A stretch of 64,000 nt of DNA from DATAEU01 sp046724395 (GTDB lineage: Bacteria; Actinomycetota; UBA4738; HRBIN12): positions 1-64,000 of the forward strand of contig JBKOWM010000020.1 in the NCBI GenBank assembly GCA_046724395.1, given 5' to 3'. A program made the translations under genes and the position numbers. This document shows positions 17,582 to 26,590 of this stretch, one piece after another (within the stretch, counting starts at the first letter, position 1; each line of letters opens with the position of its first letter). The notes under the pieces are model-generated. The model saw only the letters and a program-made list of their open reading frames with translations. It was not told the DNA's origin and searched no databases.

Positions 17582-18438
17582 CTGTGCAGCTCCTTCTCCT
17601 CACGTCGCTTGAAGATCTCGATCCCGGCGAGCAAGGCGATCGAGACGAACGCGAGCGTCAGCGCCACGACATAGCCGTTCGCGTCCTTGTACTGCTCGAA
17701 GTACCGCAGCACGACGAGCGTCGCCGTCTCCGTCTGACCGGTGATCTGACCGCTGACGATGAGCACCGCGCCGATCTCGCCCAGCGCCCGGGCCGTCGAC
17801 AGCGCGATGCCGTACAGGAGTCCCCACCGGATGTTCTTGAGCGTGACCCGGAAGAACGTCTGCAGCGAGGACGCTCCGAGCGTCCGCGCCGCCTCCTCCT
17901 CGGACGTGCCGAGCTCCTGCAGGACGGGCGCGACCTCGCGCACCACGAAGGGGATGCAGATGAAGATCGTCACGAGGACCATCGACGGGACCGAGAAGAT
18001 GATCTGGATGCCTCGGGCCGCGAACCACGGCTCGAACCACCCCTCGCGCCCGAACAGAACCACGCACATCAGCCCGACGATCACGGGCGACACGGCGAGC
18101 GGCAGGTCGACGAACGCGCTGAGCACGCGCTTGCCCGGGAACCGGTCGCGCGTCAGCACCAAGGCAACGATCACACCGAACACAGCCGTCACGACGACCG
18201 TGATCGCGGTGATCACGGTCGTCAGGTAGAACGCGTGCTGGACGTCCGCCGCCGCGAACGTCTCGCGGGCGGTCGACCAACCGGCCTTGAGACCCGCCCA
18301 CGCGATGCCCGCGAGCGGCGCGAGCACGAGGATCGCGACGTAGCCCAGCGCGAGGAACGTGAAGCCGCCGTGGACCAGCCGGCGCCGCGTCGCGGCCGAC
18401 AGACGGGATCTCTCCTCCGGAAGCGCGCGGGCGCTCAT
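17578..18438 (-). CDS. cysW: Sulfate ABC transporter permease CysW
   Basis: A 286-residue permease with six hydrophobic helices and the family motif EEEAARTLGASSLQTFFRVT. Other CysW hallmarks are LPLAVSPVIVGLMCVVLFGR and ARALGEIGAVLIVSG. It forms the membrane channel together with CysT. The start at 18438 overlaps the cysT stop by four bases, and its own stop overlaps the cysA start by four bases, so translation is coupled along the operon. Confidence 0.92.
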   Translation of the reverse strand: MSARALPEERSRLSAATRRRLVHGGFTFLALGYVAILVLAPLAGIAWAGLKAGWSTARETFAAADVQHAFYLTTVITAITVVVTAVFGVIVALVLTRDRFPGKRVLSAFVDLPLAVSPVIVGLMCVVLFGREGWFEPWFAARGIQIIFSVPSMVLVTIFICIPFVVREVAPVLQELGTSEEEAARTLGASSLQTFFRVTLKNIRWGLLYGIALSTARALGEIGAVLIVSGQITGQTETATLVVLRYFEQYKDANGYVVALTLAFVSIALLAGIEIFKRREEKELHR

Positions 18439-19322
18439 GGCTGCTCCCACCCGTGGCGGCTGCCGAGCAGTCGCTCGGTCACCATCACCAGGACGAACGA
18501 CAACGCGAACAGCAATGTCGAGACGGCGGCCGCCTGCGCCGGGTTCACCTGGATGAGCTGCGAGATCAAGACCGAGGCCATGAGCGTCTTGTTCGGCAGG
18601 TTGCCGGAGACGATCACGACCGCACCGAACTCCCCGAGCGCGCGGGCGAACGCCAGCAGGCCTCCGGCGACGATCCCCGGCCGGATCGCCGGAAACACGA
18701 CGGAGCGGAAGGTCGCCCACCGTGACGCGCCGAGGACGCGCGCGGCCTCCTCCTCCGCCTCGTCGAGCTCCTGCAGCACCGGCTGCACCGTCCGAACGAC
18801 GAGCGGCAGCGTCACGAACAACAGGGCAAGCAGGATGCCGACCTGGGCGAACACGACGTGGACGCCGTGGCGAAGCAGGAACGCGCCGATGGGCGCGTTG
18901 GGACCGTACAGGGCGACGAGCATGACCCCGGTGACGAGCGTCGGGATCGCGAACGGCAGATCGACGATCGTCGAGACGGCCCTGCGTCCGGGAAACCGGT
19001 AGCGAACGATCACGTACGCGAGGAGCGTGCCGAACACGACGTTGATGACGGCCGTGGCGGTCGCCATCACGACCGTGAGCACGAGCGCCTGCTGCGCGCC
19101 GAAGGCGTTCAGCGCGTCTTTCAGGTCCGTGAGCCCGTTCTCGAAGCCCTTGGTGACGACGGCGAAGGCGGGCACCGCCACCATGAGGCCGAGGTACAGG
19201 ATCGCCGTCCCGCGAAGCGCCCACCGGGCGCCGGCTCTGCGCGCGACGACGCCCGCCGGAGGACCGGCCGCGCCGCCGCCGGCACGCCGGACCTCGGGCG
19301 ATTCGACCGTCGTCGCGCTCAT
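18435..19322 (-). CDS. cysT: Sulfate ABC transporter permease CysT
   Basis: A 295-residue permease. After a Gly/Ala-rich cytoplasmic leader of about 30 residues come six helices with [19 protein letters not shown] and [20 protein letters not shown], the CysT/CysU pattern. It is homologous to the adjacent CysW and pairs with it. It starts 2 bases beyond the stop of the sulfate-binding protein gene. Confidence 0.92.
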   Translation of the reverse strand: MSATTVESPEVRRAGGGAAGPPAGVVARRAGARWALRGTAILYLGLMVAVPAFAVVTKGFENGLTDLKDALNAFGAQQALVLTVVMATATAVINVVFGTLLAYVIVRYRFPGRRAVSTIVDLPFAIPTLVTGVMLVALYGPNAPIGAFLLRHGVHVVFAQVGILLALLFVTLPLVVRTVQPVLQELDEAEEEAARVLGASRWATFRSVVFPAIRPGIVAGGLLAFARALGEFGAVVIVSGNLPNKTLMASVLISQLIQVNPAQAAAVSTLLFALSFVLVMVTERLLGSRHGWEQP

Positions 19323-19324
19323 GG

Positions 19325-20431
19325 CTAGCCCTGCACCGACTGCTGCGCCTTCGTGAAGGCGCCGTTGTCGCCGAACACCGTCTGGTCGAGCTCGTCCCAA
19401 CCACCGATGTCGTCGGTCGTGAACAGGTCCTGGATCGGCGGGAACATGTCGCCGTCGCCCTTGGCGGCGTCGGCCTGGGCAACCGGACGCTCGTAGCCGA
19501 CCGACGCGTAGAGGTCCTTGGCCTCCTTCGTGTGCAGGAACTTGACGAAGGCGTTCGCGATGTCCTCGACGCAGTGGGCCTCGGCGTTCTTGTCGACGAC
19601 CGCGACCGGGGTCTGGATGTCGACGGTCGAGGGCGGGATGACCATCTCGTCCGGCAGCCCGGCGGCCTGGGCCTGGAGCACGGCGTACTCGTAGGTGATC
19701 GCGACGTCGCCGTTGCCGGCCTGGAAGTTCTTGATCGAGTCGTTGGCCGACTTGTCCATCACGGTGACGTTGTTGAAGATGCCTTCGAGCAGCTTCTGCG
19801 CGTCCTCCGTGCTGCCCTTGGCGTAGCCCGGAACCTGACCCCGCATGGCGGCTCCGTACGCACCGACGATGTTCCAGCGAGCTCCCCCGCTCTCGGCCGG
19901 ATCGGGTGTGAGGATCTGCAGGCCGGGCTGCGCGAGGTCGTCCCAGTTCTGGATGTTCTTGGGGTTGCCGGGGCGCACGTCGAACACGACCGCCGACGAG
20001 GCGACGATGCCGTTCTCCTGCTCGCTCTGCCAGTCGTGGGTGATGAGCCCCGCGTCCTGGATCAGCTGGACGTCCGGCGCGAGCGACAGAGCCACGATGT
20101 CCGCCGGGAAGCCGGCGACGACGTTCTGCGCCTGCGTGGTGCTGCCACCGAACGAGGTCGAGAAGATGACCTGCTGGTCGTCGTGCGCATCCTTCCATTC
20201 CGACTGGAAGGTCGAGATCAGCTTGCCGTAGACGTCGTAGACGTTGCTGTATGCGGCGAGCGTCACGACTGGGCTCTCGCCCGCCGCGCTGCAATCCGGA
20301 TTGGCGTTCACGTTGCTCGCGTTCGCCGTGCCGTCGTCACCGGACGAGCACGCGGCGGCGAGCAGCGCGAACAGCGCGACGACGCCGAGGGCGCGCACGC
20401 CTTGGCGTCGGCCGAGGGGTCGGAAGGCCAT
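19325..20431 (-). CDS. sbp: Sulfate/thiosulfate-binding lipoprotein
   Basis: A 368-residue lipoprotein with signal [19 protein letters not shown] (lipidated Cys about residue 28). The mature domain has the sulfate-binding features [36 protein letters not shown] and [15 protein letters not shown]. It captures sulfate or thiosulfate outside the membrane and delivers it to CysT/CysW. It is the first gene of the seven-gene operon, with CTCC-type ribosome-binding complement at 20433-20437 (AGGAG on the minus strand). Confidence 0.92.
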   Translation of the reverse strand: MAFRPLGRRQGVRALGVVALFALLAAACSSGDDGTANASNVNANPDCSAAGESPVVTLAAYSNVYDVYGKLISTFQSEWKDAHDDQQVIFSTSFGGSTTQAQNVVAGFPADIVALSLAPDVQLIQDAGLITHDWQSEQENGIVASSAVVFDVRPGNPKNIQNWDDLAQPGLQILTPDPAESGGARWNIVGAYGAAMRGQVPGYAKGSTEDAQKLLEGIFNNVTVMDKSANDSIKNFQAGNGDVAITYEYAVLQAQAAGLPDEMVIPPSTVDIQTPVAVVDKNAEAHCVEDIANAFVKFLHTKEAKDLYASVGYERPVAQADAAKGDGDMFPPIQDLFTTDDIGGWDELDQTVFGDNGAFTKAQQSVQG

Positions 20432-20629
20432 GAGGCTCCTTTCGGGCGGACGGACGGAAAACCGTGTGGCTCGGTCTCCGGTCGTCCGGTCAACCGAAAG
20501 GGCTGTATCTACCCGGAGCGCCGTTGCGTGCGCGAACCGGGCACGACCTCCGGGTGTCCGGTCGGTCGGCGCATATGCGTATCAGAGGTCGTTCGGCCTC
20601 GTCAACGGTTATGGCCATCCGGCCGGCGC
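20432..20629 (-). promoter_or_regulatory. Leader of the sulfur uptake operon, with palindrome
   Basis: About 200 bases without a gene separate the YezD-like gene from sbp. It contains a 10-bp palindrome CGCATATGCG at 20570-20579 and several short GC-rich repeats built on CCGGTC/GACCGG that could fold. A SAM or other riboswitch core was looked for and not recognised. A regulator site or an RNA leader is plausible but undefined. Confidence 0.35.
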
Positions 20630-20806
20630 CTACCGAAGACGTATCTTCTCGGCCATCTCGATCTGGACGACCTTGCCGTCCTGCACGACGAGCAGCACCG
20701 TGCCGAACCGCACCTTCCGAAGCAGACGGACGACCTGCACGATGACCTCCTGCTCGTCCTGCGTGAGCGGGGGAAACTCCTCGTCGGACGGTGTCTGCTC
20801 GGCCAT
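20630..20806 (-). CDS. YezD-like small protein (DUF2292)
   Basis: A 58-residue protein. The core [20 protein letters not shown] followed by AEKIRL matches the YezD/DUF2292 family, which in other bacteria is commonly encoded beside sulfate and sulfonate assimilation genes. Its position directly upstream of the sulfate/sulfonate uptake operon here agrees. The family's role is not established. An upstream in-frame start at 20863 is possible but adds residues not seen in the family. Confidence 0.75.
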   Translation of the reverse strand: MAEQTPSDEEFPPLTQDEQEVIVQVVRLLRKVRFGTVLLVVQDGKVVQIEMAEKIRLR

Positions 20807-20908
20807 GCGCGGCGACGATATCGCATCGTCCCAGGCCGCCCGCGGAAAGGCGGCGCTCACCAACTGCGTCTGTCCGGCATCCGCGCGTTCCCCGGGTACG
20901 CTCGTCCC

Positions 20909-21982
20909 GTGGAGCTCGGCGTCTATTCATTCGCGGAGCTGCATCCCGTCGCCGGGAGCACCGCCCCGGTCTCTCCCGCGCGCCGCTTGCGCGACCTGCT
21001 CGAGGAGATCGAGCTCGCCGACCGCCTGGGCCTCGACGTCTTCGGCGTCGGCGAACACCACCGACCCGACTTCGCCGTGTCGGCGCCCGCCGTCGTCCTG
21101 GGTGCTGCCGCGGCGAGGACGTCAGGGATCCGGCTCACCAGCGCGGTGACCGTCCTCAGCTCCGACGACCCGGTTCGCGTCTTCGAGGCCTTCGCGACTG
21201 TGGATCTGCTGTCGGGCGGGCGCACCGAGATCATGGCCGGGCGCGGATCGTTCATCGAATCGTTCCCGTTGTTCGGCTACGACCTGCAGGACTACGACGC
21301 CCTGTTCGCCGAGAAGCTGGAACTGCTGCTCCGGCTTCGCCAGGACGAACGCGTGAGCTGGTCTGGACGGTTCCGCCCACCGCTCTCGGGACAGAGCGTG
21401 TTTCCCAGATCCGTCCAGCAGCCGATCCCCGTCTGGATCGCCGTCGGCGGGAACCCGGAGTCAGCGATCCGTGCCGGACGTCTGGGGCTGCCGATGGCGC
21501 TCGCGATCATCGGCGGGCTGCCCGAGCGGTTCGCGGTGTTTGCGGACCTTCATCGGGCCGCGGCCCGCGAGGCGGGCCTCGATCCGGTTCCGCGGCTCAG
21601 CATCAACTCGCACGGCTACATCGCCGAGACGTCACGCCGCGCGCTCGACGAATCCTTTCCCGGCGTCGCCGCCGCCATGAACAAGATCGGCCGCGAGCGG
21701 GGATGGCCGCCGATGACTCGACACGATTACGAGGCGGGCGCCGGGCTGCGGGGCGCGAATTTCGTCGGCGCGCCGGAGCAGGTTGTCGAGAAGATCCTGT
21801 TCCAGCACCAGATCTTCGGGCATGACCGGTTCCTACTGCAGTTCACCGTGGGCTCGATGCCGCATGAAATGACGATGCGCTCGATCGAGCTGTTCGCGAA
21901 CGAGGTCGCGCCCGCGGTGCGACGCGAGCTCGACCGCTCGGCCGTCGAGACCGGGCGGCTACCGGCTAGTCCGGACCCCTAG
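20909..21982 (+). CDS. LLM-class flavin-dependent oxidoreductase
   Basis: A 357-residue luciferase-like protein with an F420- or FMN-binding TIM barrel. It starts [10 protein letters not shown] and carries [16 protein letters not shown], followed by [20 protein letters not shown] and [20 protein letters not shown]. This resembles the subgroup annotated as alkanal monooxygenase-like or putative oxidoreductases of sulfur or hydrocarbon metabolism; the substrate is unknown. The start is the GTG at 20909. The stop shares four bases with the convergent small gene at 21979. Confidence 0.82.
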   Translation: MELGVYSFAELHPVAGSTAPVSPARRLRDLLEEIELADRLGLDVFGVGEHHRPDFAVSAPAVVLGAAAARTSGIRLTSAVTVLSSDDPVRVFEAFATVDLLSGGRTEIMAGRGSFIESFPLFGYDLQDYDALFAEKLELLLRLRQDERVSWSGRFRPPLSGQSVFPRSVQQPIPVWIAVGGNPESAIRAGRLGLPMALAIIGGLPERFAVFADLHRAAAREAGLDPVPRLSINSHGYIAETSRRALDESFPGVAAAMNKIGRERGWPPMTRHDYEAGAGLRGANFVGAPEQVVEKILFQHQIFGHDRFLLQFTVGSMPHEMTMRSIELFANEVAPAVRRELDRSAVETGRLPASPDP

Positions 21983-22182
21983 CTCGCCCTGCCCCACCGG
22001 CCGCGCTCGTCGCCTTCGTCCGCCGCCACCTCGTCCATGATTGCGCGGAGCTTGGCGTGCGCGACGGGGCGGGTCTTGCGGTTGAACCACAGCGGCGGAT
22101 ATCGGTCGTCCTCGAAGTGAATCGTGATGTCGTCGTCCTTCTCGATGAGCGTCACACCTATCTTCGCGACTCGCCTGGACAT
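21979..22182 (-). CDS. Conserved-looking 67-residue protein of unknown function
   Basis: The ATG at 22182 is preceded by GGGAGGAG. The product has a short beta-hairpin-like sequence ([20 protein letters not shown]) followed by [20 protein letters not shown] and an acidic/basic tail. No family is recognised. It converges with the LLM gene and is divergent from the metal transporter. Confidence 0.5.
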   Translation of the reverse strand: MSRRVAKIGVTLIEKDDDITIHFEDDRYPPLWFNRKTRPVAHAKLRAIMDEVAADEGDERGRWGRAS

Positions 22183-22338
22183 TCGCGGCTCCTCCCGAAA
22201 GCCGAGCGGCTTCTCCCCGCCTACCCCGCGGTTCTCGCCGTCACACGCCCTCGGATCCGCACGCACGCACGCGGCCGCCGCGGCGGCTCAGGGTCCCCTC
22301 CTACCGGTTCGCCGCCAGCTCGGGAGGATGATGCGGGA

Positions 22339-23634
22339 GTGCCGCGAAGCCGCGACGGCCATGCGCCGCATTCCACTGGGGGGCAGGCATACCGCGCCGC
22401 GCTCCGCGGGTTCGGCTTCTTCCGGCATCTGGGTCCCGGATTCGTCACGGGGGCCGCCGACGACGACCCGGCGGGCATCGGGACGTATTCGCAGGTGGGT
22501 TCGCTGTTCCGCTTCGACCTCGTATGGACAGCCCCGTTCTCGTTTCCCCTCGCCTCCGCCGTGCAGGAGACCGCCGCCCGCCTGGGGCTCGCGACGGGCA
22601 GGGGTCTCGTGGCGCTCATCAAGGAGCGCTTTCCGCGACCGATTCTTTGGCTCGCGGTTGTTCTCGTCGTGGCCGCGAACACGTTCAACATCGGCGCGGA
22701 TCTCGGGTCGATGGCGGCGTCGTTCCGGCTGCTGATCCCGCTGCCGTACCCGGTCCTCGTTTTCGCGTTCGCCGTCGTGATCCTCGCGCTCGAGGTGTTG
22801 GTGCCGTACGAACGCTATTCGTTGATCCTGCGGTGGCTGGCGCTGTCGATCGTCGTGTACGTCATCGAGCTCTTCGTGATCGACGTCGACTGGTCGCAGG
22901 TCGCGGCGGGATTCATCCCGCGCCTGCGGGCGGACGCGAGCTACATCCAGGCGATCGTCGCGATCTTCGGGACGACCATCTCGCCGTACCTGTTCGTCTG
23001 GCAGGCCGGGGAGGAGGTCGAGGAGCGCAAGGCGGAACGGATCCGCCGCGTCGACGCCAAGGAGCTCCGGCTGATGCGTATCGACGTGATCTCCGGGATG
23101 GCCGCCGGAATTCTGGTGATGTTCGCGATCATGGTTACGTCGGGCTCGACTCTGGGGGCCACCGGCGGCCGGTCGATCCAGACGGCGTCTGAGGCCGCGC
23201 GCGCCCTCGAACCGCTCGCCGGCGGACTGGCGTCGACCGTGTTCGCGCTCGGCATCGTCGGGACCGGGCTGCTCGCGATCCCAACGCTCGCCGGCTCGGC
23301 GGCGTACGCGCTCGCCGAAGCCGCCGGCTGGAAGGAGGGGCTGAGCCGCAAGCCCTCGGACGCTCGCGCCTTCTACAGCGTCATCGCTATCGCGATGCTC
23401 GTCGGGGTAATGCTGAATTTCGTCGGGATCGACCCGATCCACGCGCTCTATCTCTCGGCGGTCCTGAACGGGCTCGCCGCGCCTCCCCTCATCCTGATGA
23501 TGCTCATCCTGTCGAACTCGGCGGCAGTCGGCCGGCGCAAAGGTGGACGGCTGTCCGACGCGCTGGTGGGCATTGCGTTCCTCGTGATGACGGCCGCGGC
23601 GCTCACCTATCTCGTCGGCCTGCTGACGAGCTGA
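22339..23634 (+). CDS. NRAMP-family divalent metal transporter
   Basis: A 431-residue membrane protein. The first helix has LGPGFVTGAADDDPAGIGTY, where NRAMP proteins carry DPGN/DPAG-type metal-binding residues. Helix 6 has IFGTTISPYLFVWQAGEEVE; canonical manganese NRAMPs carry a metal-ligand Met at this region (AxxMPH) and it is not seen here. It belongs to the bacterial NRAMP-related group annotated as Mn/Fe transporters; selectivity could differ. The GTG at 22339 is chosen because GGGAGGA lies about 11 bases upstream. A strong terminator follows. Confidence 0.85.
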   Translation: MPRSRDGHAPHSTGGQAYRAALRGFGFFRHLGPGFVTGAADDDPAGIGTYSQVGSLFRFDLVWTAPFSFPLASAVQETAARLGLATGRGLVALIKERFPRPILWLAVVLVVAANTFNIGADLGSMAASFRLLIPLPYPVLVFAFAVVILALEVLVPYERYSLILRWLALSIVVYVIELFVIDVDWSQVAAGFIPRLRADASYIQAIVAIFGTTISPYLFVWQAGEEVEERKAERIRRVDAKELRLMRIDVISGMAAGILVMFAIMVTSGSTLGATGGRSIQTASEAARALEPLAGGLASTVFALGIVGTGLLAIPTLAGSAAYALAEAAGWKEGLSRKPSDARAFYSVIAIAMLVGVMLNFVGIDPIHALYLSAVLNGLAAPPLILMMLILSNSAAVGRRKGGRLSDALVGIAFLVMTAAALTYLVGLLTS

Positions 23635-23648
23635 AGATGCGGGACGAA

Positions 23649-23676
23649 GGGACCCCGGTGCCGCCGGGGTCCCTTT
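23649..23676 (+). terminator. Intrinsic terminator after the NRAMP gene
   Basis: A 10-bp perfect stem (GGGACCCCGG / CCGGGGTCCC) with a 5-base loop, followed by TTT, starts 14 bases after the stop codon. It may also limit minus-strand read-through from the convergent protease gene. Confidence 0.8.
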
Positions 23677-23711
23677 CCCTCCAGCCTCTCGGTTTTGGCA
23701 TTACAGCGTGG

Positions 23712-24668
23712 CTATGGCGTGATACCGAACGATGCGAGGAACGCCAGATCGTCCGGCTGGTCGAGCCGGTACGCCCCGCCGACGCCCGTGCAGTTGAGGT
23801 TTTGGCCCTGCCCGAACGACGTCACCGCGAGGACCAGGTGCGAGCTCGTGTCGTCGAACGTTGGGCCACCCGAGTCGCCGAAGCACGTACCGCCGGGGTG
23901 CGGGACGCCCGGGTTGTTCGACAGCACTATGTAATCGTCCGGCGGCGAGCTGTTGAGGGAGTTCAGCTTCACCTCGCCCTTCAGTCGGACGTCACCGCCC
24001 TCCTCGGTGAACGGGCCGCTCTCCGTCAGCCCATACCCCACGACCTCGAAGAGATGGTGCGGGTCGGACTGATACCGGTCGATGTAGTCGAGCGTGGGGA
24101 TCGTCCCGTACTCGCCGACGGAAAGCCCGTCGTTCAGGACGACCACGCCGGCGTCGTGCACGTAGAAGAGCTCGTCGTCGTACTGCGGGTGAGGGTGCGC
24201 GGTGCCACGATGCCAATACGGGCTCGCGTTCAACCAGTCGGCCCGGTCCTCATACCGCTGCTGGTTCTCGTCGGGGCCGTAGTTCGAGCTCGGCGGGAAC
24301 CCCTCGAAATGCGCGTGCTCGCTGTTGTCGAACCAGATGTCGTTGCCGCCCGATCCGTCGTCGCCGCCCGTCGTGGTCGACTCGCCGTTCCTGCCGACGC
24401 CGAACGTGCAGTGCCCGGCGGTGACGATCACGGTCGGCGACAGCATCGTCGCCGAGCAGGTGAACCAGCCGCCCGGGTCGTTGAAGCGACTGTCGATGTA
24501 GTCCGGGTTGTACCAGAGCAACTCGCCGACGTACGGATGCTCGCCTGCATCGGGTACTCCTGTGGTGATGGCGGACGCAGGAAGGCCTGCGCCACAGTGG
24601 GTCCGTCGCACCGTCGCGCTTCGTTTCGCGTGGGACGCGTCGGTGAGCGTCTCGACTCCCGTACGCAA
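23712..24668 (-). CDS. Trypsin-like serine protease (S1 family)
   Basis: A 318-residue frame with a complete catalytic triad: VTAGHC (H86), HDAGVVVLND (D172) and CFGDSGGP (S266). The mature-like sequence begins ITTGVPDAGEHPYVGEL near residue 34, where S1 zymogens are normally cleaved. No hydrophobic signal peptide is visible before it in this frame or in neighbouring frames, which is odd for an enzyme with paired cysteines. The start is therefore uncertain, and a lost or frameshifted leader is possible. A 50-residue Asp/Gly/Asn-rich insertion follows the His motif. Confidence 0.8.
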   Translation of the reverse strand: MRTGVETLTDASHAKRSATVRRTHCGAGLPASAITTGVPDAGEHPYVGELLWYNPDYIDSRFNDPGGWFTCSATMLSPTVIVTAGHCTFGVGRNGESTTTGGDDGSGGNDIWFDNSEHAHFEGFPPSSNYGPDENQQRYEDRADWLNASPYWHRGTAHPHPQYDDELFYVHDAGVVVLNDGLSVGEYGTIPTLDYIDRYQSDPHHLFEVVGYGLTESGPFTEEGGDVRLKGEVKLNSLNSSPPDDYIVLSNNPGVPHPGGTCFGDSGGPTFDDTSSHLVLAVTSFGQGQNLNCTGVGGAYRLDQPDDLAFLASFGITP

Positions 24669-24766
24669 ACGTACCGAGGAAATCTAGTCATCCGCACCGA
24701 TATTCGGGCGACATCGCCATCTCATACGTTGGCGCCACTCTTCGGCTCCATGTTGGGAGGTGAACG

Positions 24767-24937
24767 ATGAAGGCCTTGAAGCGTGGTGTCGCGGTCCTGG
24801 TGCTGACCGGGGCGATCGGCAGCTTCGCTACCGCTGCCTGGGCCAACCCGCCGCCGCCGACGAACGGCGGAAACGGCGCTGGGTCAAGCGGCCAGTGCAC
24901 GGGCAACCCGGACGGCCGCCCGGCATCTTGTCACTGA
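24767..24937 (+). CDS. Small secreted Pro/Gly/Asn-rich peptide
   Basis: A 56-residue product with a clear signal peptide (KALKRGVAVLVLTGAIGSFA, cleavage near AWA-N). The mature peptide is about 30 residues, rich in Pro, Gly, Asn and Ser, with two cysteines (SGQCTGN and RPASCH). GGGAGG at 24755-24760 supports the ATG. A strong intrinsic terminator follows 13 bases after the stop, so the gene is a complete short transcription unit. No family is recognised. Confidence 0.65.
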   Translation: MKALKRGVAVLVLTGAIGSFATAAWANPPPPTNGGNGAGSSGQCTGNPDGRPASCH

Positions 24938-24950
24938 GCGCGCGCGGAGA

Positions 24951-24984
24951 AAGGCCCCGTCTCGACCGCGGGACGGGGCCTTTT
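24951..24984 (+). terminator. Intrinsic terminator of the small secreted peptide gene
   Basis: The stem AAGGCCCCGTC pairs with GACGGGGCCTT around a 10-base loop and runs into TTTT. Stem length and T-run make this one of the clearest terminators in the window. Confidence 0.88.
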
Positions 24985-25796
24985 CCTTGGCTCTTTCGGC
25001 TCTCGGGAACCTCAGCACCGTTGGACGATTCGCTCCGCGACCCGCCGGCGCGCGTCAGCGTCGGCGGCATCACCGCCGGCATCCGTGGTGTGAACGTCAG
25101 CCAGACGCGGCGGTGCGGACACGGACGGCATCACGCTCTTCGTTGGCCGTCGCCCGGCCTAGGTAACGGACGACGGAGTCGCCGTGTCTGGTGGCGTGCA
25201 ACTCCACCTCGTCGTACGAATGCGCCGGGTGCTCGGCAACGCCCATGAGGGCGCTCTGTGCCGGTCAGCGAAGAACGTCAAGATGCACGACGGGAGTGCA
25301 TTTGTCGGACGCACGACCTCGCCGCTGCCCGACAGCGGCCGACGCGCCGGGTGGCCGCGGACGTCTCGTCCTTTATCTCGCCGGAACCCATGCCGAATCA
25401 ATACGGGAAGACATCGTCGCCCGCCACGCAGAGGCACCCGGAAGGCGAATGCGCTACTGCTTCACGCACCACGAGGTTTGGGACACCCACCACCGTGACG
25501 ACGCCTGCTCCGACGTCCTCGACCTGGGCGGCCAGCACGATCCGGCCGAGCTGAACCGCGCAGCGCCGATGTATGCGATTGCGATGGCTTCCCGGGGTCG
25601 GCCGCGACGAGGCACTCGTTCTGCAAGAGGTCGCCGCCACGCCTGAACCTGGTGTTCTCCGCTCCTGCCGGGTTTCGCCTTGGGACGAGCACCGGGACTC
25701 AGCCCTTGTGAGGACCAGGGACCGTCCCGTCCGGGAGGATTTCACGAAGCTGCCCAGAAGGAGCGGCGGGCCGGTCCCGTGGATTGATACCTCCGA
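24985..25796. other. Low-coding stretch at the start of the decayed region
   Basis: No protein family is recognised in either direction over about 800 bases, apart from the weak 49-residue candidate at 25097-25246. Frames are short and mutually inconsistent, and base composition is less extreme than in the flanking core genes. It may be debris of genes too worn to identify. Confidence 0.4.
25097..25246 (-). CDS. Candidate 49-residue protein
   Basis: The product includes EHPAHSYDEVELHATRHGDS and YLGRATANEERDAVRVRTA, a balanced soluble-protein composition that stands out from the surrounding noise. The ribosome-binding site is poor. No family is recognised, and it could equally be the remains of a longer gene. 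Confidence 0.25.
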   Translation of the reverse strand: MGVAEHPAHSYDEVELHATRHGDSVVRYLGRATANEERDAVRVRTAASG

Positions 25797-26090
25797 TCAC
25801 GTCGCCGACCAGACGTCGTAGTTCCAGTGGCCCATCGGGTAGCCCTGCGCACTGACCGCCTGAGGCGCCGTGTCGTGGTCCCACCCGGCCGGCGACTCCA
25901 TGGCCGAGACCCGATCCCAGCGCTTCCAAAGCCTTAGGAACGCACCCTGCATGACCCCTCGGCCTCGGCGCGGTTCCCGCTCATGACGGCGAGCGCACCG
26001 AACAGCCTCCTGCTCTCGGCCTCGAAGAAGCGCTCGAACGAGGGAGCGGCATCGCGCGGTCCCGTCCTCTGTGGGGCTGACCGGAGACGG
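25797..26090 (-). pseudogene. ECF sigma factor remnant (region 2 only)
   Basis: Two overlapping frames together spell a sigma-70 region 2: SFERFFEAESRRLFGALAVM and SGNRAEAE in one, then VMQGAFLRLWKRWDRVSAME and SPAGW in the other, with a one-base shift between E and V. After GW the homology stops and about 28 unrelated residues lead to TGA at 25797. Region 4 is missing. It resembles the intact ECF factor at 30578-31111 and the plus-strand remnant at 31713. Non-functional as a sigma factor. Confidence 0.7.
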
Positions 26091-26222
26091 AACGGATCGG
26101 ACTAGGCATCGTCGAACATGAACCCCCACCACACCTTGAAGGCTTACGTGCCGCTATCAATCGGCAGGAGGAGCGCGCCCGGCGCCATCCGGAGACGTGC
26201 CGACGGCCCCGCCGAAGCGAGC

Positions 26223-26590
26223 TCACGAAGACTCTTCAGATGCCGCGCCCTCCGGGCGCGGTTGCCACGGCCAGCGGGCCTCCGTCTCCACCTGAAGGGC
26301 CACGCTGAGGAACGTACGGATGACGACGATCAGACCCAGCACGCCCACGCTTTCGAACGTCGGCGAGATGGCGACGGTTCGGATGATGTCGCCCGCCACG
26401 AGGAACTCCAAGCCGAGAAGGATGGCTCGCCCCAGCGCGCGGCGATAGGCGACGAAGCGTCGGCCGACCACCCGGCAACGGCTCGACGGACATACGCAAC
26501 GGTCGCGACGGCAGCGCCGACCACGATGATCACTATTCCGGTGATGTCGACGGCCTTGCCAAGGGCTTCGACGAGCTCGTTCACGTTCAT
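26223..26590 (-). pseudogene. DUF1622 membrane protein, frameshifted
   Basis: The start at 26590 has a good GGGAGGT site. The first half (NVNELVEALGKAVDITGIVI, then VVGAAVATVAYVRRAVAGW) and second half (YRRALGRAILLGLEFLVAGD, then IIRTVAISPTFESVGVLGLI) are in different frames. Joined, they make a full-length DUF1622 protein with three membrane helices. The shift lies near 26455-26475. Either the gene is dead or this is a single-base error in the sequence; its other features look well preserved. Confidence 0.7.

Noticed and set aside
15417..17603. 728-codon continuous frame joining the second lipoprotein gene with sequence through cysA
   Set aside because: Only the part from ATG 16475 has protein-like composition and a signal peptide. 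The rest is an alternative frame of cysA.
17584..19002. 472-codon plus-strand frame opposite cysW and cysT
   Set aside because: It is the complement of two permease genes, its composition is charged and repetitive, and no start signal is present.
20432..20629. SAM-type riboswitch upstream of the sulfate operon
   Set aside because: The conserved core sequences of the SAM families were not found on the minus strand.
22183..22338. yybP-ykoY manganese riboswitch before the NRAMP gene
   Set aside because: Short CTACC and GGGGAG-like strings occur but not in the required order or on the coding strand.
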